Assembly (NCBI GenBank): GCA_021827645.1
Contig: JAKAVA010000006.1
Coordinates: 1-43,280, forward strand
DNA: 43,280 bases
Direction of reading: 5' to 3'
From: Planctomycetota bacterium
GTDB lineage: Bacteria; Planctomycetota; Phycisphaerae; WQYP01
Part shown: positions 27,071 through 36,238 of the stretch, piece by piece
Numbering within the stretch: the stretch's first letter is position 1
How the letters are laid out: each line of letters begins with the position of its first letter
Program-made: the position numbers and the translations under genes
The notes under the pieces: model-generated
What the model saw: the letters and a program-made list of their open reading frames with translations, nothing else
Told to the model about the DNA's origin: nothing
Databases searched by the model: none

Positions 27071-27231
27071 TTCCGCTGGTAAGCGTCTGCGAATCTGACA
27101 GTGAAAAGGGGCTCGTGATTGCGGGCGTCATGAATCTTGATTCTCACGGGCATGCAATCGCGTATCGGGGTGAGAAGGCGCGATCTTAATTGGCCCTCCG
27201 GTTATCGGCCTGATTCAAAGGCGCATATCGG

Positions 27232-27260
27232 TTGCAAATCCCCGATAGCGCGGCTACATT
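27232..27260 (+). promoter_or_regulatory. Candidate promoter upstream of the structured RNA
   Basis: TTGCAA at 27232-27237 and TACATT at 27255-27260 are separated by exactly 17 bases. Each matches four of six consensus bases. Transcription would start near 27267, just before the first stem of the proposed RNA. Confidence 0.35.
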
Positions 27261-27280
27261 TCCTGTACCTCTGCCATGTT

Positions 27281-27475
27281 CGAGCTAGAGCGGTTTAATG
27301 CCTCGGACCGATGAGCACTAGCAAGGACCCCGGGTTGGCGAGAACGGACAAGCCTGGTTCCGATTCATCGGAACAGTTGTGGTAGTCCTGATCCGTTTCC
27401 TGCGCAGGTCCGCCCTTATAAAAAGGGTTCGAGCTTTGCCGCCTCACGACATCGCGGTGGAGGTTTTTTAACTCG
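27281..27475 (+). ncRNA. Candidate structured noncoding RNA (about 195 nt)
   Basis: The 490-base gap between mnmE and the next gene contains nested complementary segments. Outer stem: CGAG 27281-27284 with CTCG 27472-27475, TTAA 27295-27298 with TTAA 27468-27471, CCTC 27301-27304 with GAGG near 27460, and ACCGATG with CATC(gc)GGT around 27307/27450. Inner stem: GGACC 27325-27329 with GGTCC 27407-27411. Local hairpins are at 27357-27374 (GTTCCGA/TCGGAAC, tetraloop) and 27413-27427 (CCCTT/AAGGG), with a palindrome at 27399-27408. A T6 run sits at 27464-27469. The overall shape, a long imperfect helix with internal loops, recalls 6S RNA, but I find no clear match to 6S, SRP, RNase P or tmRNA signatures. 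It could also be a 5' leader of the GlmU-like gene. Confidence 0.35.
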
Positions 27476-27560
27476 CGACCCCACTATGGGTTGCAGATGG
27501 CCTATCCCGGCCTGGCCAACCGTCGGGCATGGGGGGGCACCAAGGGATTGGACATACCAT

Positions 27561-28805
27561 ATGGCCGCACCCATTTATATCCTGGAAGATCACCGCGTGG
27601 ATGATCTTTTCCCCCTGACCTACAACCGCCCGGCGTCGCTGCTGCGATGTGGCAGTGATTTGCTCATTGACCGGATGCTGCGCAATCTGCCCCGGCCGCC
27701 CGACGGACTGCTTATCCGGGATACCCTAGCCGTGAAATATCGGGAGCGGTTGGGAATCCCGATCAATCCGCCGGTGATACCCGGCCGCGGCGCCATATTC
27801 GTCAACGCCCGTTGGCTCATGACCGAGCCATTTGTCGAGCCACCGCCGGACTCCGTCGGCCTAGCCGCGGACGATTTCGCGTGGATGCATATCTCCGGAC
27901 CTCGGCTTAAGACGATTGATCTTAAGCGGATTGTGCGATCAAAATTCCTCGATGATTTGAGCCATGAAATGACGGGGGGGGTTATTGACGCCACCATGAT
28001 CCACTTCCCGTGGGATCTGCTCCGCCACGTGCGCCCCCTGCTGCTGGAAGATTTCAAACGGCGCGGTAACGCAAAAAAAAGCAAGCCGAAGAAAGGTGTT
28101 TACGTGTTGGCGGAAGAGAACATCTACGTCGGCAGCGATGTGCAGATTTTTCCGGGTGTTATCCTCGACGCCACCAACGGACCCATTTGGATCGAAAACC
28201 ATGTCACCATCCGCCCCAACGCGGTGATCACCGGCCCTGCGTACATTGGTGAACACTGCGTTATCCGAGCGGGCGCGGATATCCGCGAGGATACGATTCT
28301 GGGCCCGCACTGCAGAGTCGGGGGCGAGATATCCGCGTGCCTGTTTCAAGGGTATGCCAATAAGCAGCACGAAGGATTTTTGGGCAACAGTGTCATCGGT
28401 GAATGGGTGAATATCGGTGCCGGCACCATCACCAGCAATTTGAAAAACACCTTGGGAGAGGTGCGCGTGCCAATTAACGGACGGCCGCGATCCACAGGCC
28501 TGAATTTTGTGGGATCGATCATCGGAGATCATGCGAAACTTGGAATCGGTACCATGCTTTCAACCGGGTCCGTCGTCGGGTTTGCCAGTCAGGTGCTGAC
28601 ATCGCGGCCGCCCAAATTCATACCGAGTTTCTCTTGGGTAACGGATGAAGGAATCAGCCGGCTTGATTTCCACAAAATGGTCTCCATTGCACGGATGGCG
28701 ATGGAACGGCGGCAATGTGAATTGACGCTTGCCGATCAAGACATTTTCAACCGAATTCTGTCCAGTTACAGTAGTGTCGAGGAACACACCTGGGAACTGG
28801 AATGA
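27561..28805 (+). CDS. GlmU-like sugar-nucleotide protein with left-handed beta-helix
   Basis: This 414-residue protein resembles the bifunctional family of putative UDP-N-acetylglucosamine diphosphorylase/glucosamine-1-phosphate N-acetyltransferases (TIGR03991 type). The N-terminal part (YILEDHRVDDLFPLTYNRP...) is a reduced nucleotidyltransferase-like region. From about residue 195 hexapeptide repeats form a left-handed beta-helix (VTIRPNAVITGPAYIGEHCVIRAGADI), followed by the typical NLKNTLGEVRV and IGDHAKLGIGTMLSTGSV segments. It probably makes or modifies UDP-GlcNAc for the envelope. I chose the ATG at 27561 because the residues before it in the frame are low-complexity and unlike the family. 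Confidence 0.82.
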   Translation: MAAPIYILEDHRVDDLFPLTYNRPASLLRCGSDLLIDRMLRNLPRPPDGLLIRDTLAVKYRERLGIPINPPVIPGRGAIFVNARWLMTEPFVEPPPDSVGLAADDFAWMHISGPRLKTIDLKRIVRSKFLDDLSHEMTGGVIDATMIHFPWDLLRHVRPLLLEDFKRRGNAKKSKPKKGVYVLAEENIYVGSDVQIFPGVILDATNGPIWIENHVTIRPNAVITGPAYIGEHCVIRAGADIREDTILGPHCRVGGEISACLFQGYANKQHEGFLGNSVIGEWVNIGAGTITSNLKNTLGEVRVPINGRPRSTGLNFVGSIIGDHAKLGIGTMLSTGSVVGFASQVLTSRPPKFIPSFSWVTDEGISRLDFHKMVSIARMAMERRQCELTLADQDIFNRILSSYSSVEEHTWELE

Positions 28806-28851
28806 CAATTTTGCGATCGTGATGTCGTTGGCAATCCGGCGGCGATGCAGA

Positions 28852-29643
28852 TTAATAAGTGGTTGGAGAGCCGAGCAGTTCATCCGGTTTTACGCCCAGA
28901 TGCAGGGCAATAAGTCGTAACGTTTCCTTCTGCGGATTCTTGATTTCACCGCGCTCGATGCGGGCGACGGTTTTGGCCGTTACGCCGGGGAAATCCTCCC
29001 GGCGGGCACCGAGTAATTTACGCAGGTGGCGGATACGCGACCCCATATCCCGCTGCTGCGCCCACATGCGACGGCGATATTCCCGCCGGAAGACGGGATC
29101 AACGGCCGCAAGCGCCTCCACGGACGGAATATTTCGTCCATGGCAACTCAACATGGTTCCATCATCGGAAAGCTCCGGTCGCTGATCACGGCTGCCCCAG
29201 ATGCGATGCGCCAGGTCGCGCGGGATGATGGCACAGGATAAATCGCAACGCATCAGGCTCAGAGTGCCCGTTCGCCCATCAAACAGGGAGCCGAGGATGA
29301 CGGATGAGTCATGCCGTTCAATCGCTTTCCGCTTCGCCTGTGAGATATAATCCGGCGAGTCGAACCAGGCGATGCGTTCAAATCGCGCGATCAGCGCCGG
29401 CAAAATCTCGCTACGGATCACAAACGGCGCGCAGAGCCCCCACACCCGCCGATAGCCACCCGACGGGGCCAGCGTAAGCACCGCGTCAAGCTCATCTGAT
29501 GATTTCACCATTAAGACACAATGATCGCCGCGAATGTCGGCAGGTGAGTGCACCAGACGCACGCCACGGGAATCAGGGGGATATCGTCTCCTTCTCGGCA
29601 TCGCGCGATATTTTATAGCGGTTGCCAAAAATAAACCGCGCAT
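28852..29643 (-). CDS. Protein with C-terminal XRE-type HTH and unknown N-terminal domain
   Basis: This 263-residue protein has a helix-turn-helix of the Cro/XRE type at its C-terminus (about 201-256: RIRHLRKLLGARREDFPG, then TVARIERGEIKNPQ). It should bind DNA. The first 200 residues form a mixed alpha/beta region with CVLMVKSSDELDAVL, VWGLCAPFVI and RIAWFDSPDYI. These read like alternating strands and helices of a Rossmann-like or receiver-like fold, but I do not recognise a family and see no catalytic motif. HTH at the C-terminus is the reverse of most XRE regulators. A start at MPRRRRYPPD (residue 15) is possible. It lies 103 bases after the aldehyde dehydrogenase, same strand. Confidence 0.7.
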   Translation of the reverse strand: MRGLFLATAIKYRAMPRRRRYPPDSRGVRLVHSPADIRGDHCVLMVKSSDELDAVLTLAPSGGYRRVWGLCAPFVIRSEILPALIARFERIAWFDSPDYISQAKRKAIERHDSSVILGSLFDGRTGTLSLMRCDLSCAIIPRDLAHRIWGSRDQRPELSDDGTMLSCHGRNIPSVEALAAVDPVFRREYRRRMWAQQRDMGSRIRHLRKLLGARREDFPGVTAKTVARIERGEIKNPQKETLRLIALHLGVKPDELLGSPTTY

Positions 29644-29746
29644 CGATTTTGAAGCCGGCCGATCCGGTCGATTGTCGGGACGGACGCCCCCCTGTATGCG
29701 TTGATGTGCCTGAAGAACGCATGTCGGATGAGCCGAGTAGGTTTAT

Positions 29747-31366
29747 TTAACGGCTATGGACCGCCGCTCCCGTGATGGCCCCGTTTAATACGCGGAGGAT
29801 TCCGAGCGGATTTTCATCTTTGAGTTCGTCCGGAAGTTGTGCCTGCGACGCATCTTGAAATGTGACGGGTCGGACAAAGCGATAAATGGCCGTCGAGCCC
29901 ACCGCCGAAAAGCGATCCACATTGGTTGCCGGGAAAGGGCCGCCGTGCGCCATCGCATTGCAGAGTTCGACGCGCGTCGGTGTGCCGTTGAACACCAGCC
30001 TCCCGGCTCGCTGTTCGAGAATCCCCATTAGGTCGATGTGTCGTGAAAAATCTTCCGGCGTGCCAAATATTCCGACGGCCAGTTGCCCGCCGATACTTTC
30101 GGCGAGTTGTACGACCTGGGGATCATCACGATAGGTGACCAGCAGCGTGGCGGGCCCGAAGATTTCATCATGGAGTTGATATTGGTGCAGGAAATGTTCC
30201 GCATCGGTTCGCAAAACGGCGGGGAACACCCATGATGGAGCATCCGGCAGATCCTTCCACTCACCCGTCAATCGCCCCACGCCCAGTGCGGAGAGCCGAC
30301 GGGATACGTGCCTGCGATATTGTTCGGCGACGGTCGGTGATGTCATCGGTGCGGCGGGGACAGCCGCGATGATCCGCGCCAGACCGGAGGCAAGCGTTTC
30401 GGCGTCCGGCCCCTCGGGCAGGAACACGATGCTAGGCTTGGTGCAATATTGCCCGACACTCAACGTAATGGATTGGGCAATCGCCTCTACGATCTGCATA
30501 CTTCGGTGCTGCAGTGCACCGGGCAGGATAAAGACAGGATTAGGCGCCGCCATTTGGGCAAAAACCGGAATAGGCTCCAGCCGATCCGCCGCAAGCTGGG
30601 CTACCGCAAGCCCAGCTTCGCACGATCCGGTAAAGGCCACGCCACGAATTGCCGGGTGTTGAATTGCGGCGCGAGCGACGGAGTGCGAATCATCATAAAG
30701 AAGGGAAAATATCCCCGGGGGCAGGCCGACCTCGGTAATACTTTGGTAGAGGATTTGGGCCACAAGTTCGCTGGTACCGGGATGAGCCGGATGTGCCTTG
30801 AAAATAACCGGACACCCCGCCGCCAGTGCCGAGGCCGTATCTCCACCCGCCAGAGAAAATGCCAACGGGAAATTGCCAGCCCCGAGAATCACCACCGGGC
30901 CGATCGGACGAAGCAGACTGCGAATGTCCGGTTTGGGTGTGGGCTTCCGCATCGGATCGGCAGTGTCAATCCGCGCCTGCACCCACGAGCCTTCTTCCAG
31001 CAGATGCGCAAAGATCAGCAGTTGGTTACAGGTGCGACTCAGTTCACCATGCAGGCGGGCGCTGGAGAGCGCTGTTTCGGCATTGGCACGCTCGACTATT
31101 GCCGCAGCCTGCCGCGACAGATTCACCGCGACACTTCGCAGCAATTCCGCCCGGCGCATGGCCGGCAGGCGACTGAATACCGGAAAAACCTCCGCGGCTT
31201 TGGCAGCAGCGCGATCGACATCCTCCGGCTCGGCACAATAATACAGCGGCGGGAGAATCGCCCCGGTAGCGGCCGCTATGGAGGTGAATGTCCGTTTCCC
31301 TCCGGAGGATGGCACACCGGCAATCAGCGAAACTCCATTCAAGTCCATGAACGCATTCCCTATCAT
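29747..31366 (-). CDS. Aldehyde dehydrogenase, ketoglutarate-semialdehyde type, altered active site
   Basis: This 539-residue protein matches the NADP-dependent 2,5-dioxovalerate (alpha-ketoglutarate semialdehyde) dehydrogenase group. It has PIGPVVILGAGNFPLAFS, SLAGGDTASALAAGCPVIFKAHPAHPG (about 171-197), AFTGS, and the catalytic Cys in LSVGQYCTKPS (C308). The general-base Glu, expected in the PVFAEMGS-like segment, is replaced by Gln: PVFAQMAAPN (Q271, codon CAA). Loss of this Glu usually cripples hydrolysis of the thioester intermediate, so the enzyme may be slow, may act as an acyl-transferring variant, or may use another base. Other family motifs and length are normal. It may be co-transcribed with the HTH gene downstream. 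No sugar-acid pathway genes are nearby to fix a substrate. Confidence 0.88.
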   Translation of the reverse strand: MIGNAFMDLNGVSLIAGVPSSGGKRTFTSIAAATGAILPPLYYCAEPEDVDRAAAKAAEVFPVFSRLPAMRRAELLRSVAVNLSRQAAAIVERANAETALSSARLHGELSRTCNQLLIFAHLLEEGSWVQARIDTADPMRKPTPKPDIRSLLRPIGPVVILGAGNFPLAFSLAGGDTASALAAGCPVIFKAHPAHPGTSELVAQILYQSITEVGLPPGIFSLLYDDSHSVARAAIQHPAIRGVAFTGSCEAGLAVAQLAADRLEPIPVFAQMAAPNPVFILPGALQHRSMQIVEAIAQSITLSVGQYCTKPSIVFLPEGPDAETLASGLARIIAAVPAAPMTSPTVAEQYRRHVSRRLSALGVGRLTGEWKDLPDAPSWVFPAVLRTDAEHFLHQYQLHDEIFGPATLLVTYRDDPQVVQLAESIGGQLAVGIFGTPEDFSRHIDLMGILEQRAGRLVFNGTPTRVELCNAMAHGGPFPATNVDRFSAVGSTAIYRFVRPVTFQDASQAQLPDELKDENPLGILRVLNGAITGAAVHSR

Positions 31367-31618
31367 CGATGCAAACCGCGTCTGGCGTCATTATCTCCAT
31401 CCGCCGAAATTTGTCGTCATGATCCGCCATACGCTTGTACGAAGCTGGAAAGCCCAGGCGCATACACTTGTACCGGCGGAATTAAAGGCTCAAACAATAA
31501 CTGTCGTCGTGCGCCGTGTCACGCCAAGATATGAGGCAGGCAGCTTCACCCCGATCCGCAACATCGCCGGGACGCCCGACGTTGGGGGTGTTGCGACGCA
31601 GGTAAGTGCTATCGGGTT

Positions 31619-33595
31619 TTACCTGTCGGCGAATTCTGCCTGGGCGCGGATGGTGAGTTGCTTGATTTGTCGGGCGAGAATTTCTGAATCCTGAGCCGAC
31701 GCGAAATAGTGACCCTGCATGAAATCACAATCGGTGGCAAGTATGGCTTTAACCTGCGATTCGGTTTCAACCCCTTCTGCGATCACCTGCAGTTCCAACC
31801 GATGCGCAAGGGCGACAAAGGCGGAGAAGAGTTCCAGTTCCCGCGCCGAGCGGGTTATCTGACTTATGGCAATCCGGTCCACCTTGACGCGGGTCAGCGG
31901 AAGACGATTGAGCGTGGGAAGACTCGGGTAGCCGCCGCTCGTATCATCCATCACGATCCCCACGCCCATTTTCCTCAGCTTGGTGAGCGTTTCGACAGCG
32001 GCGGGCGCGGCGAGAAGATTATCGGTGATTTCCAACTCGACATCGTTTCCCTTGAGGCCAAACCTCTTCAGACATTCGTCGAGGATGGCGGGGACATCGG
32101 CGTTGAGGCACTCGCAGGCCGAAATATTAATAGCCACACGCGGCGACCAGCCGATCTTTCGCCAACCGGGCAATTCCTTCAGGGCGTGCTCGATAATGGT
32201 GGGGGTGAAACCGGAGAGGACGCCAGCTCTCTGTGCCATCGGCAGCCATTCCAACGGAGAGATGACACCAAATTGAGGATGACGCCAACGAATGAGTGCC
32301 TCAACCGCCACGGGATAGCGGGACTTGGCGGCGAAGATCGGCTGGAAAACGCACATGAGTTGATCCTCGCGCACGGCAACGAGCAGGTCCTTGGCCAGGC
32401 GCTGTTGCCGGACCACCAGTGCGGTGACACCGGCTGTATGGTACGCGTAACCACCCCCCTGCTGCTTGGCCCGGTACATGGCCTGATCGGCGGCATCAAT
32501 CAGTTCGGCGGCCGATTGCCCATTGGCGGGAAAGATGGCGATGCCGATACTTAAGCCCACACTCACCGGTATGCCGCCAATCGGCAGCGGATCATGCAGT
32601 GATGCGATCAGTCGGCGGGCGAGTTCGGCGGCGGCGGCATCATCCGGAAGGTCCGGCATGAAGATGGCCAGTTCATCGCCACCCACACGTGCCGGCAGAT
32701 CGCCGGAACGAATCACGGCGGAAAAGCGGCGGGTAACCTGGCGCAGCACCTCGTCCCCTACCGCGTGACCGAAGCGATCATTAATAATCTTGAATCGATC
32801 CAGATCCAGAAACAGCACAGCGGCGTGGCGAGCGGCCCGGGATGCCTGGGCAAGCCCGCGATCCATGGCATCGATAAAAATCGCGCGATTGGCCCAGCCG
32901 GTCAGGGTGTCACGCTGCAATTCATCAGCGAGTGTCTTGACGGCATGGCGCTGGGTCGCGGCCTGAAACAGGATGCGGAGGAAGAATATCGCCAAGGTAA
33001 GCACCAAGGTTACGGCGAAGGCCACTCCCCACGTTCCGGCTCGCCGCAGTGCCCGGCCTGCCCGCGGGCGGCTCTGCGCCATGGCGCGGCGCAATTGAAC
33101 ATCGATAAGATTGATTTCTCTGAGCAAGTTGGTCTGATCGCGGGCGATACTTAATATCGCGGACGGACTATCCGCCGGGTGTGCAATGGCATCGAGCAAT
33201 TCGCCAGCGCGCCGGGTGTGAAAGCGGATGGATGCCGCAACATGATGGCGGGGAAGCGAAGCCAGATCATGACGAATGGAAGTAACGGCTTCCACGCGGG
33301 CACGACTGTGCGAGGAGAATTCGATGAACTGCTTCCGCGTCAAAAGCAAAGCGGCATGTTGCAGATGAGAGACGGCCCGCATCTGCCGCCCGAGAGTTCC
33401 CTGCAACAGGAAAGTCGTGCGCAGCTCTCGTGCCGTTTGCAGTGCGGTCACTGACAGCGCGGAAAGGAGCAGAACCAGGACGATAACTCCCCAACGCGCC
33501 CTACGGCGACGCCGCGATGCCGTCATGTTTCTTCTCGCCTCCATGGCCGCCTCCATGGCAATGGATGCCTGACGTACGGCCCAACAGCACCGCAT
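31619..33595 (-). CDS. Membrane GGDEF/EAL protein (c-di-GMP turnover)
   Basis: This 658-residue protein has two membrane helices (about 35-52 and 187-210) around a helical periplasmic sensor region. A GGDEF domain (about 225-385) and an EAL domain (about 400-640) follow. The GGDEF signature reads GGDEL (305-309), with LFLDLDRFKIINDRFGH present upstream. The EAL motif is intact (E432-L434), N490, the ELEIT Glu, D550/D551, K571 and the AEGVET Glu are present, but loop 6 reads DDTSGGYPS where DDFGTGYSS is usual. Cyclase activity is uncertain, and phosphodiesterase activity is plausible but possibly weakened. It follows ppk1 on the same strand with 152 bases between. Confidence 0.9.
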   Translation of the reverse strand: MRCCWAVRQASIAMEAAMEARRNMTASRRRRRARWGVIVLVLLLSALSVTALQTARELRTTFLLQGTLGRQMRAVSHLQHAALLLTRKQFIEFSSHSRARVEAVTSIRHDLASLPRHHVAASIRFHTRRAGELLDAIAHPADSPSAILSIARDQTNLLREINLIDVQLRRAMAQSRPRAGRALRRAGTWGVAFAVTLVLTLAIFFLRILFQAATQRHAVKTLADELQRDTLTGWANRAIFIDAMDRGLAQASRAARHAAVLFLDLDRFKIINDRFGHAVGDEVLRQVTRRFSAVIRSGDLPARVGGDELAIFMPDLPDDAAAAELARRLIASLHDPLPIGGIPVSVGLSIGIAIFPANGQSAAELIDAADQAMYRAKQQGGGYAYHTAGVTALVVRQQRLAKDLLVAVREDQLMCVFQPIFAAKSRYPVAVEALIRWRHPQFGVISPLEWLPMAQRAGVLSGFTPTIIEHALKELPGWRKIGWSPRVAINISACECLNADVPAILDECLKRFGLKGNDVELEITDNLLAAPAAVETLTKLRKMGVGIVMDDTSGGYPSLPTLNRLPLTRVKVDRIAISQITRSARELELFSAFVALAHRLELQVIAEGVETESQVKAILATDCDFMQGHYFASAQDSEILARQIKQLTIRAQAEFADR

Positions 33596-33747
33596 GCCAG
33601 CAACATCCGACCTCCAATTGTAGGTTTATCAGCCATTGCAATGCGAAAAAATCGGCGATTTTAATGATTTTCGCGGAAAATTCGCCGCCGATAAAGGAAA
33701 GTCCGATAAGCAGAAAAGAAATCGCCGAGATCAGAAAACGCGGTGTA

Positions 33748-35868
33748 TTATTTGCCAGCTAATGAGGTGTGCTGGCGATGTTCGGTGAGTTCCATCAGCA
33801 GGGCGTGGGTGCCGGGCTGGCAGGATTCGCCCGTCGGTTGCCGCTGCGTCCATACACCTGTTGGCCCCAGGTCCCAGGCCTGACGTTGATCGGCGAGCAT
33901 GATATGCAGGATTTCCTCTATGCGATGCGTAAGAGCGGGTGTCTCAACCGGGACGGCCGCTTCAACACGATGTGAGAGATTACGACTCATCCAATCCGCG
34001 GACCCCATGAACACCTCAGGTTTGCCCCCATTTTGAAACCAGAACATGCGGGAATGTTCAAGAAACCGACCGATAATGCTGCATACACGTATTCGATCGC
34101 TGAGGCCGGGAACACCCGGTTTGAGACAGCAAAAACCGCGAACGATGAGGTCGATTTCCACGCCCGCCTGACTGGCGTGGTAGAGCGCATCAATAATTTC
34201 CACATCCTCGAGGGCGTTCATCTTGGCGATAATTCGCGCCGGTCGCCCGGCGGCGGCATGCTGAATCTCGCGATCGATATGATCCAGGAATCGTTTGCGC
34301 ATGTTGACGGGTGCGACGAGCAGTTTGCGATAATCACTTTTTAATGATCTGCCCGTCAGGTAGGCGAAGAGATCGACAATATCCGCGCAGATGTCCTCAC
34401 GGCAGGTGAAAAGGCCCAGATCGGTATAAAGCTGTGCCGTGCGGCTGTTATAATTTCCGGTGGAAATATGGGCATAGGATCGCATGCCATCATCTTCCTG
34501 CCGCACAATCAGGGCGATTTTGGTGTGGGTTTTCAGGCCGAGCATCCCGTAAACGACGTGCACCCCGGCACTTTCAAGGGCCTGGGCCCACTGGATATTA
34601 CTTTCTTCATCAAAACGGGCTTTGAGTTCCACGAGGGCCGCCACCTGTTTCCCGGATTCTGCCGCCCGGGCCAAGGCCGCCACAAAAGGCGAATCGCCGC
34701 TGGTGCGGTAAAGGGTCATTTTGATGGCCAGCACCTTGGGATCGTCGACCGCCGAGAGAATAAATCGTTCGACGGAACTGCTGAATCCTTCATACGGGTG
34801 GTGCACGAGGACATCGCCCTGCCGGATGATGGCAAAAATATTAGCGTCCAGATCCGCCAGCGGAGGCGTGCACACCGGCTTCCATGGGGGAAGTTTAAGG
34901 TCCGGGCGCTGGACTGCCGCCATCTGCATCAGATCGGATACCCCCAGAGGATCCGGGACTTCGAAAAGTTCCTGCCCGGTAACTTCCAGACCGTCGAGGA
35001 TGTACTGACGCATCTCCGCCGACATATTGGCGGAAATTTCGACGCGAACGGTCTCGGCAAACCGACGGGCACGCAACTGCTCCTGTACCTCTTCGAGCAG
35101 GTCTTCGGCGTCCTCGGCATCCTGAGCAACGATGGCATTACGCGTCACGCGAAAACGACACGTCTCATGAATACGCATCCCCGGAAACAGCAGCCCCAGT
35201 TGGCTCTCGATCAGACTTTCCAGCGGGATGAAGATGGTTTCGCCATTGTTGCTGATCTGGTACCACCGGGAGAAAAGTCGCGGCACTTTTACTCGGGCAA
35301 ACAGCGGATCAACTTGTCCCGGCTGCGACAGCAGCACCCCGACTGAGAGACTCAGATTGCTGATAAACGGAAACGGATGCCCGGGATCGACCGCCAGAGG
35401 CGTGAGAACCGGGTAGACATACTGACGGAAATATTCGGCCGCTTTTTGCTGATGGGCGGGTGAGAGTTCATTCGCATCCTGAATCAAAATGCCGTGCTGA
35501 CGCAGCGCCGGTTTGATCTGCGTCTTCCAAATCTGGTCTTGGAGTTCAAGCAATTCCGCCACACGATGCCGAATAAGTTCATACTGCCTGCGGTGGGTCA
35601 GGCCGTCAATCCCAACCTCCGTTGGCCGTAATTGGGCCTGATGTTTGAGACCGGCCATCCGCTTCATGAAAAATTCGTCATTGTTACTGGCAAATATCGC
35701 GAGGAATTTAAGGCGTTCAAGCAGGGGATTACGGCCGTCCATCGCTTCATGCAGCACGCGGTAGTTAAAATCAAGCCAACTCAGATCGCGGTTAAAAAAG
35801 TGGGCTGTGGGCTCCGGCGGCGCAACGGGCGTTTTCTGACCGACGGAAGGTATTTCGAGCTTGGTCAT
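33748..35868 (-). CDS. ppk1: Polyphosphate kinase 1
   Basis: This 706-residue enzyme makes inorganic polyphosphate from ATP reversibly. It has the N-terminal FFNRDLSWLDFNYRVL, the head domain, and two phospholipase-D-like catalytic domains. The autophosphorylated His lies in GLKTHTKIALIV and the second catalytic His in FLEHSRMFWF. Counted from the upstream GTG at 35880 they are H452 and H609. The YAHISTGNYNSRTA signature follows the first. The ATG at 35868 has GGGGA about five bases upstream. The C-terminal tail after about 665 is polar and lacks family conservation. Tandem location with a GGDEF/EAL gene suggests shared regulation. Confidence 0.95.
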   Translation of the reverse strand: MTKLEIPSVGQKTPVAPPEPTAHFFNRDLSWLDFNYRVLHEAMDGRNPLLERLKFLAIFASNNDEFFMKRMAGLKHQAQLRPTEVGIDGLTHRRQYELIRHRVAELLELQDQIWKTQIKPALRQHGILIQDANELSPAHQQKAAEYFRQYVYPVLTPLAVDPGHPFPFISNLSLSVGVLLSQPGQVDPLFARVKVPRLFSRWYQISNNGETIFIPLESLIESQLGLLFPGMRIHETCRFRVTRNAIVAQDAEDAEDLLEEVQEQLRARRFAETVRVEISANMSAEMRQYILDGLEVTGQELFEVPDPLGVSDLMQMAAVQRPDLKLPPWKPVCTPPLADLDANIFAIIRQGDVLVHHPYEGFSSSVERFILSAVDDPKVLAIKMTLYRTSGDSPFVAALARAAESGKQVAALVELKARFDEESNIQWAQALESAGVHVVYGMLGLKTHTKIALIVRQEDDGMRSYAHISTGNYNSRTAQLYTDLGLFTCREDICADIVDLFAYLTGRSLKSDYRKLLVAPVNMRKRFLDHIDREIQHAAAGRPARIIAKMNALEDVEIIDALYHASQAGVEIDLIVRGFCCLKPGVPGLSDRIRVCSIIGRFLEHSRMFWFQNGGKPEVFMGSADWMSRNLSHRVEAAVPVETPALTHRIEEILHIMLADQRQAWDLGPTGVWTQRQPTGESCQPGTHALLMELTEHRQHTSLAGK

Positions 35869-36238
35869 GATTCCCCGCACCCTGTCAATATCAACTGAAC
35901 ATTCAAACGCACGAACCGCTTTCCGCCGCTACGGATCATTGATATCCGACGAGGCCAGTCCAAAGCCATCCTGTAAACGCTCAAATCCATGCCTTCGCGA
36001 AACTTCCGCATACTCCACCTACACCGCTAGGCTAACACGAATTTATCCGCTTTGTCCAATGCATTTGTTAATGCTTGATTTACGGCGGGCCCATCTTCGC
36101 AGGCGCCTTTACTCAAAGGGGAGACGCACCTACAGTACCAGTTTCGCCTGTGAGCCCGGTCCCGAGCCAAGGGAGCGATTTCGCCGGCGTGCCAGGCGAT
36201 GGATAGAATCGCTGCGGCGACTGAAAGAAGGAGATATT

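Noticed and set aside
27423-27440. GGTTCGAG resembling a tRNA T-loop
   Set aside because: No acceptor, D or anticodon stems fit around it. No tRNA was found anywhere in the window.
30449-31534. 361-residue open frame antisense to the aldehyde dehydrogenase
   Set aside because: Basic low-complexity translation with no motif. The opposite strand is clearly coding.
35861-36238. Upstream extension of the first M16 gene
   Set aside because: Not protein-like, overlaps ppk1, and GTG at 36239 has a strong ribosome site.
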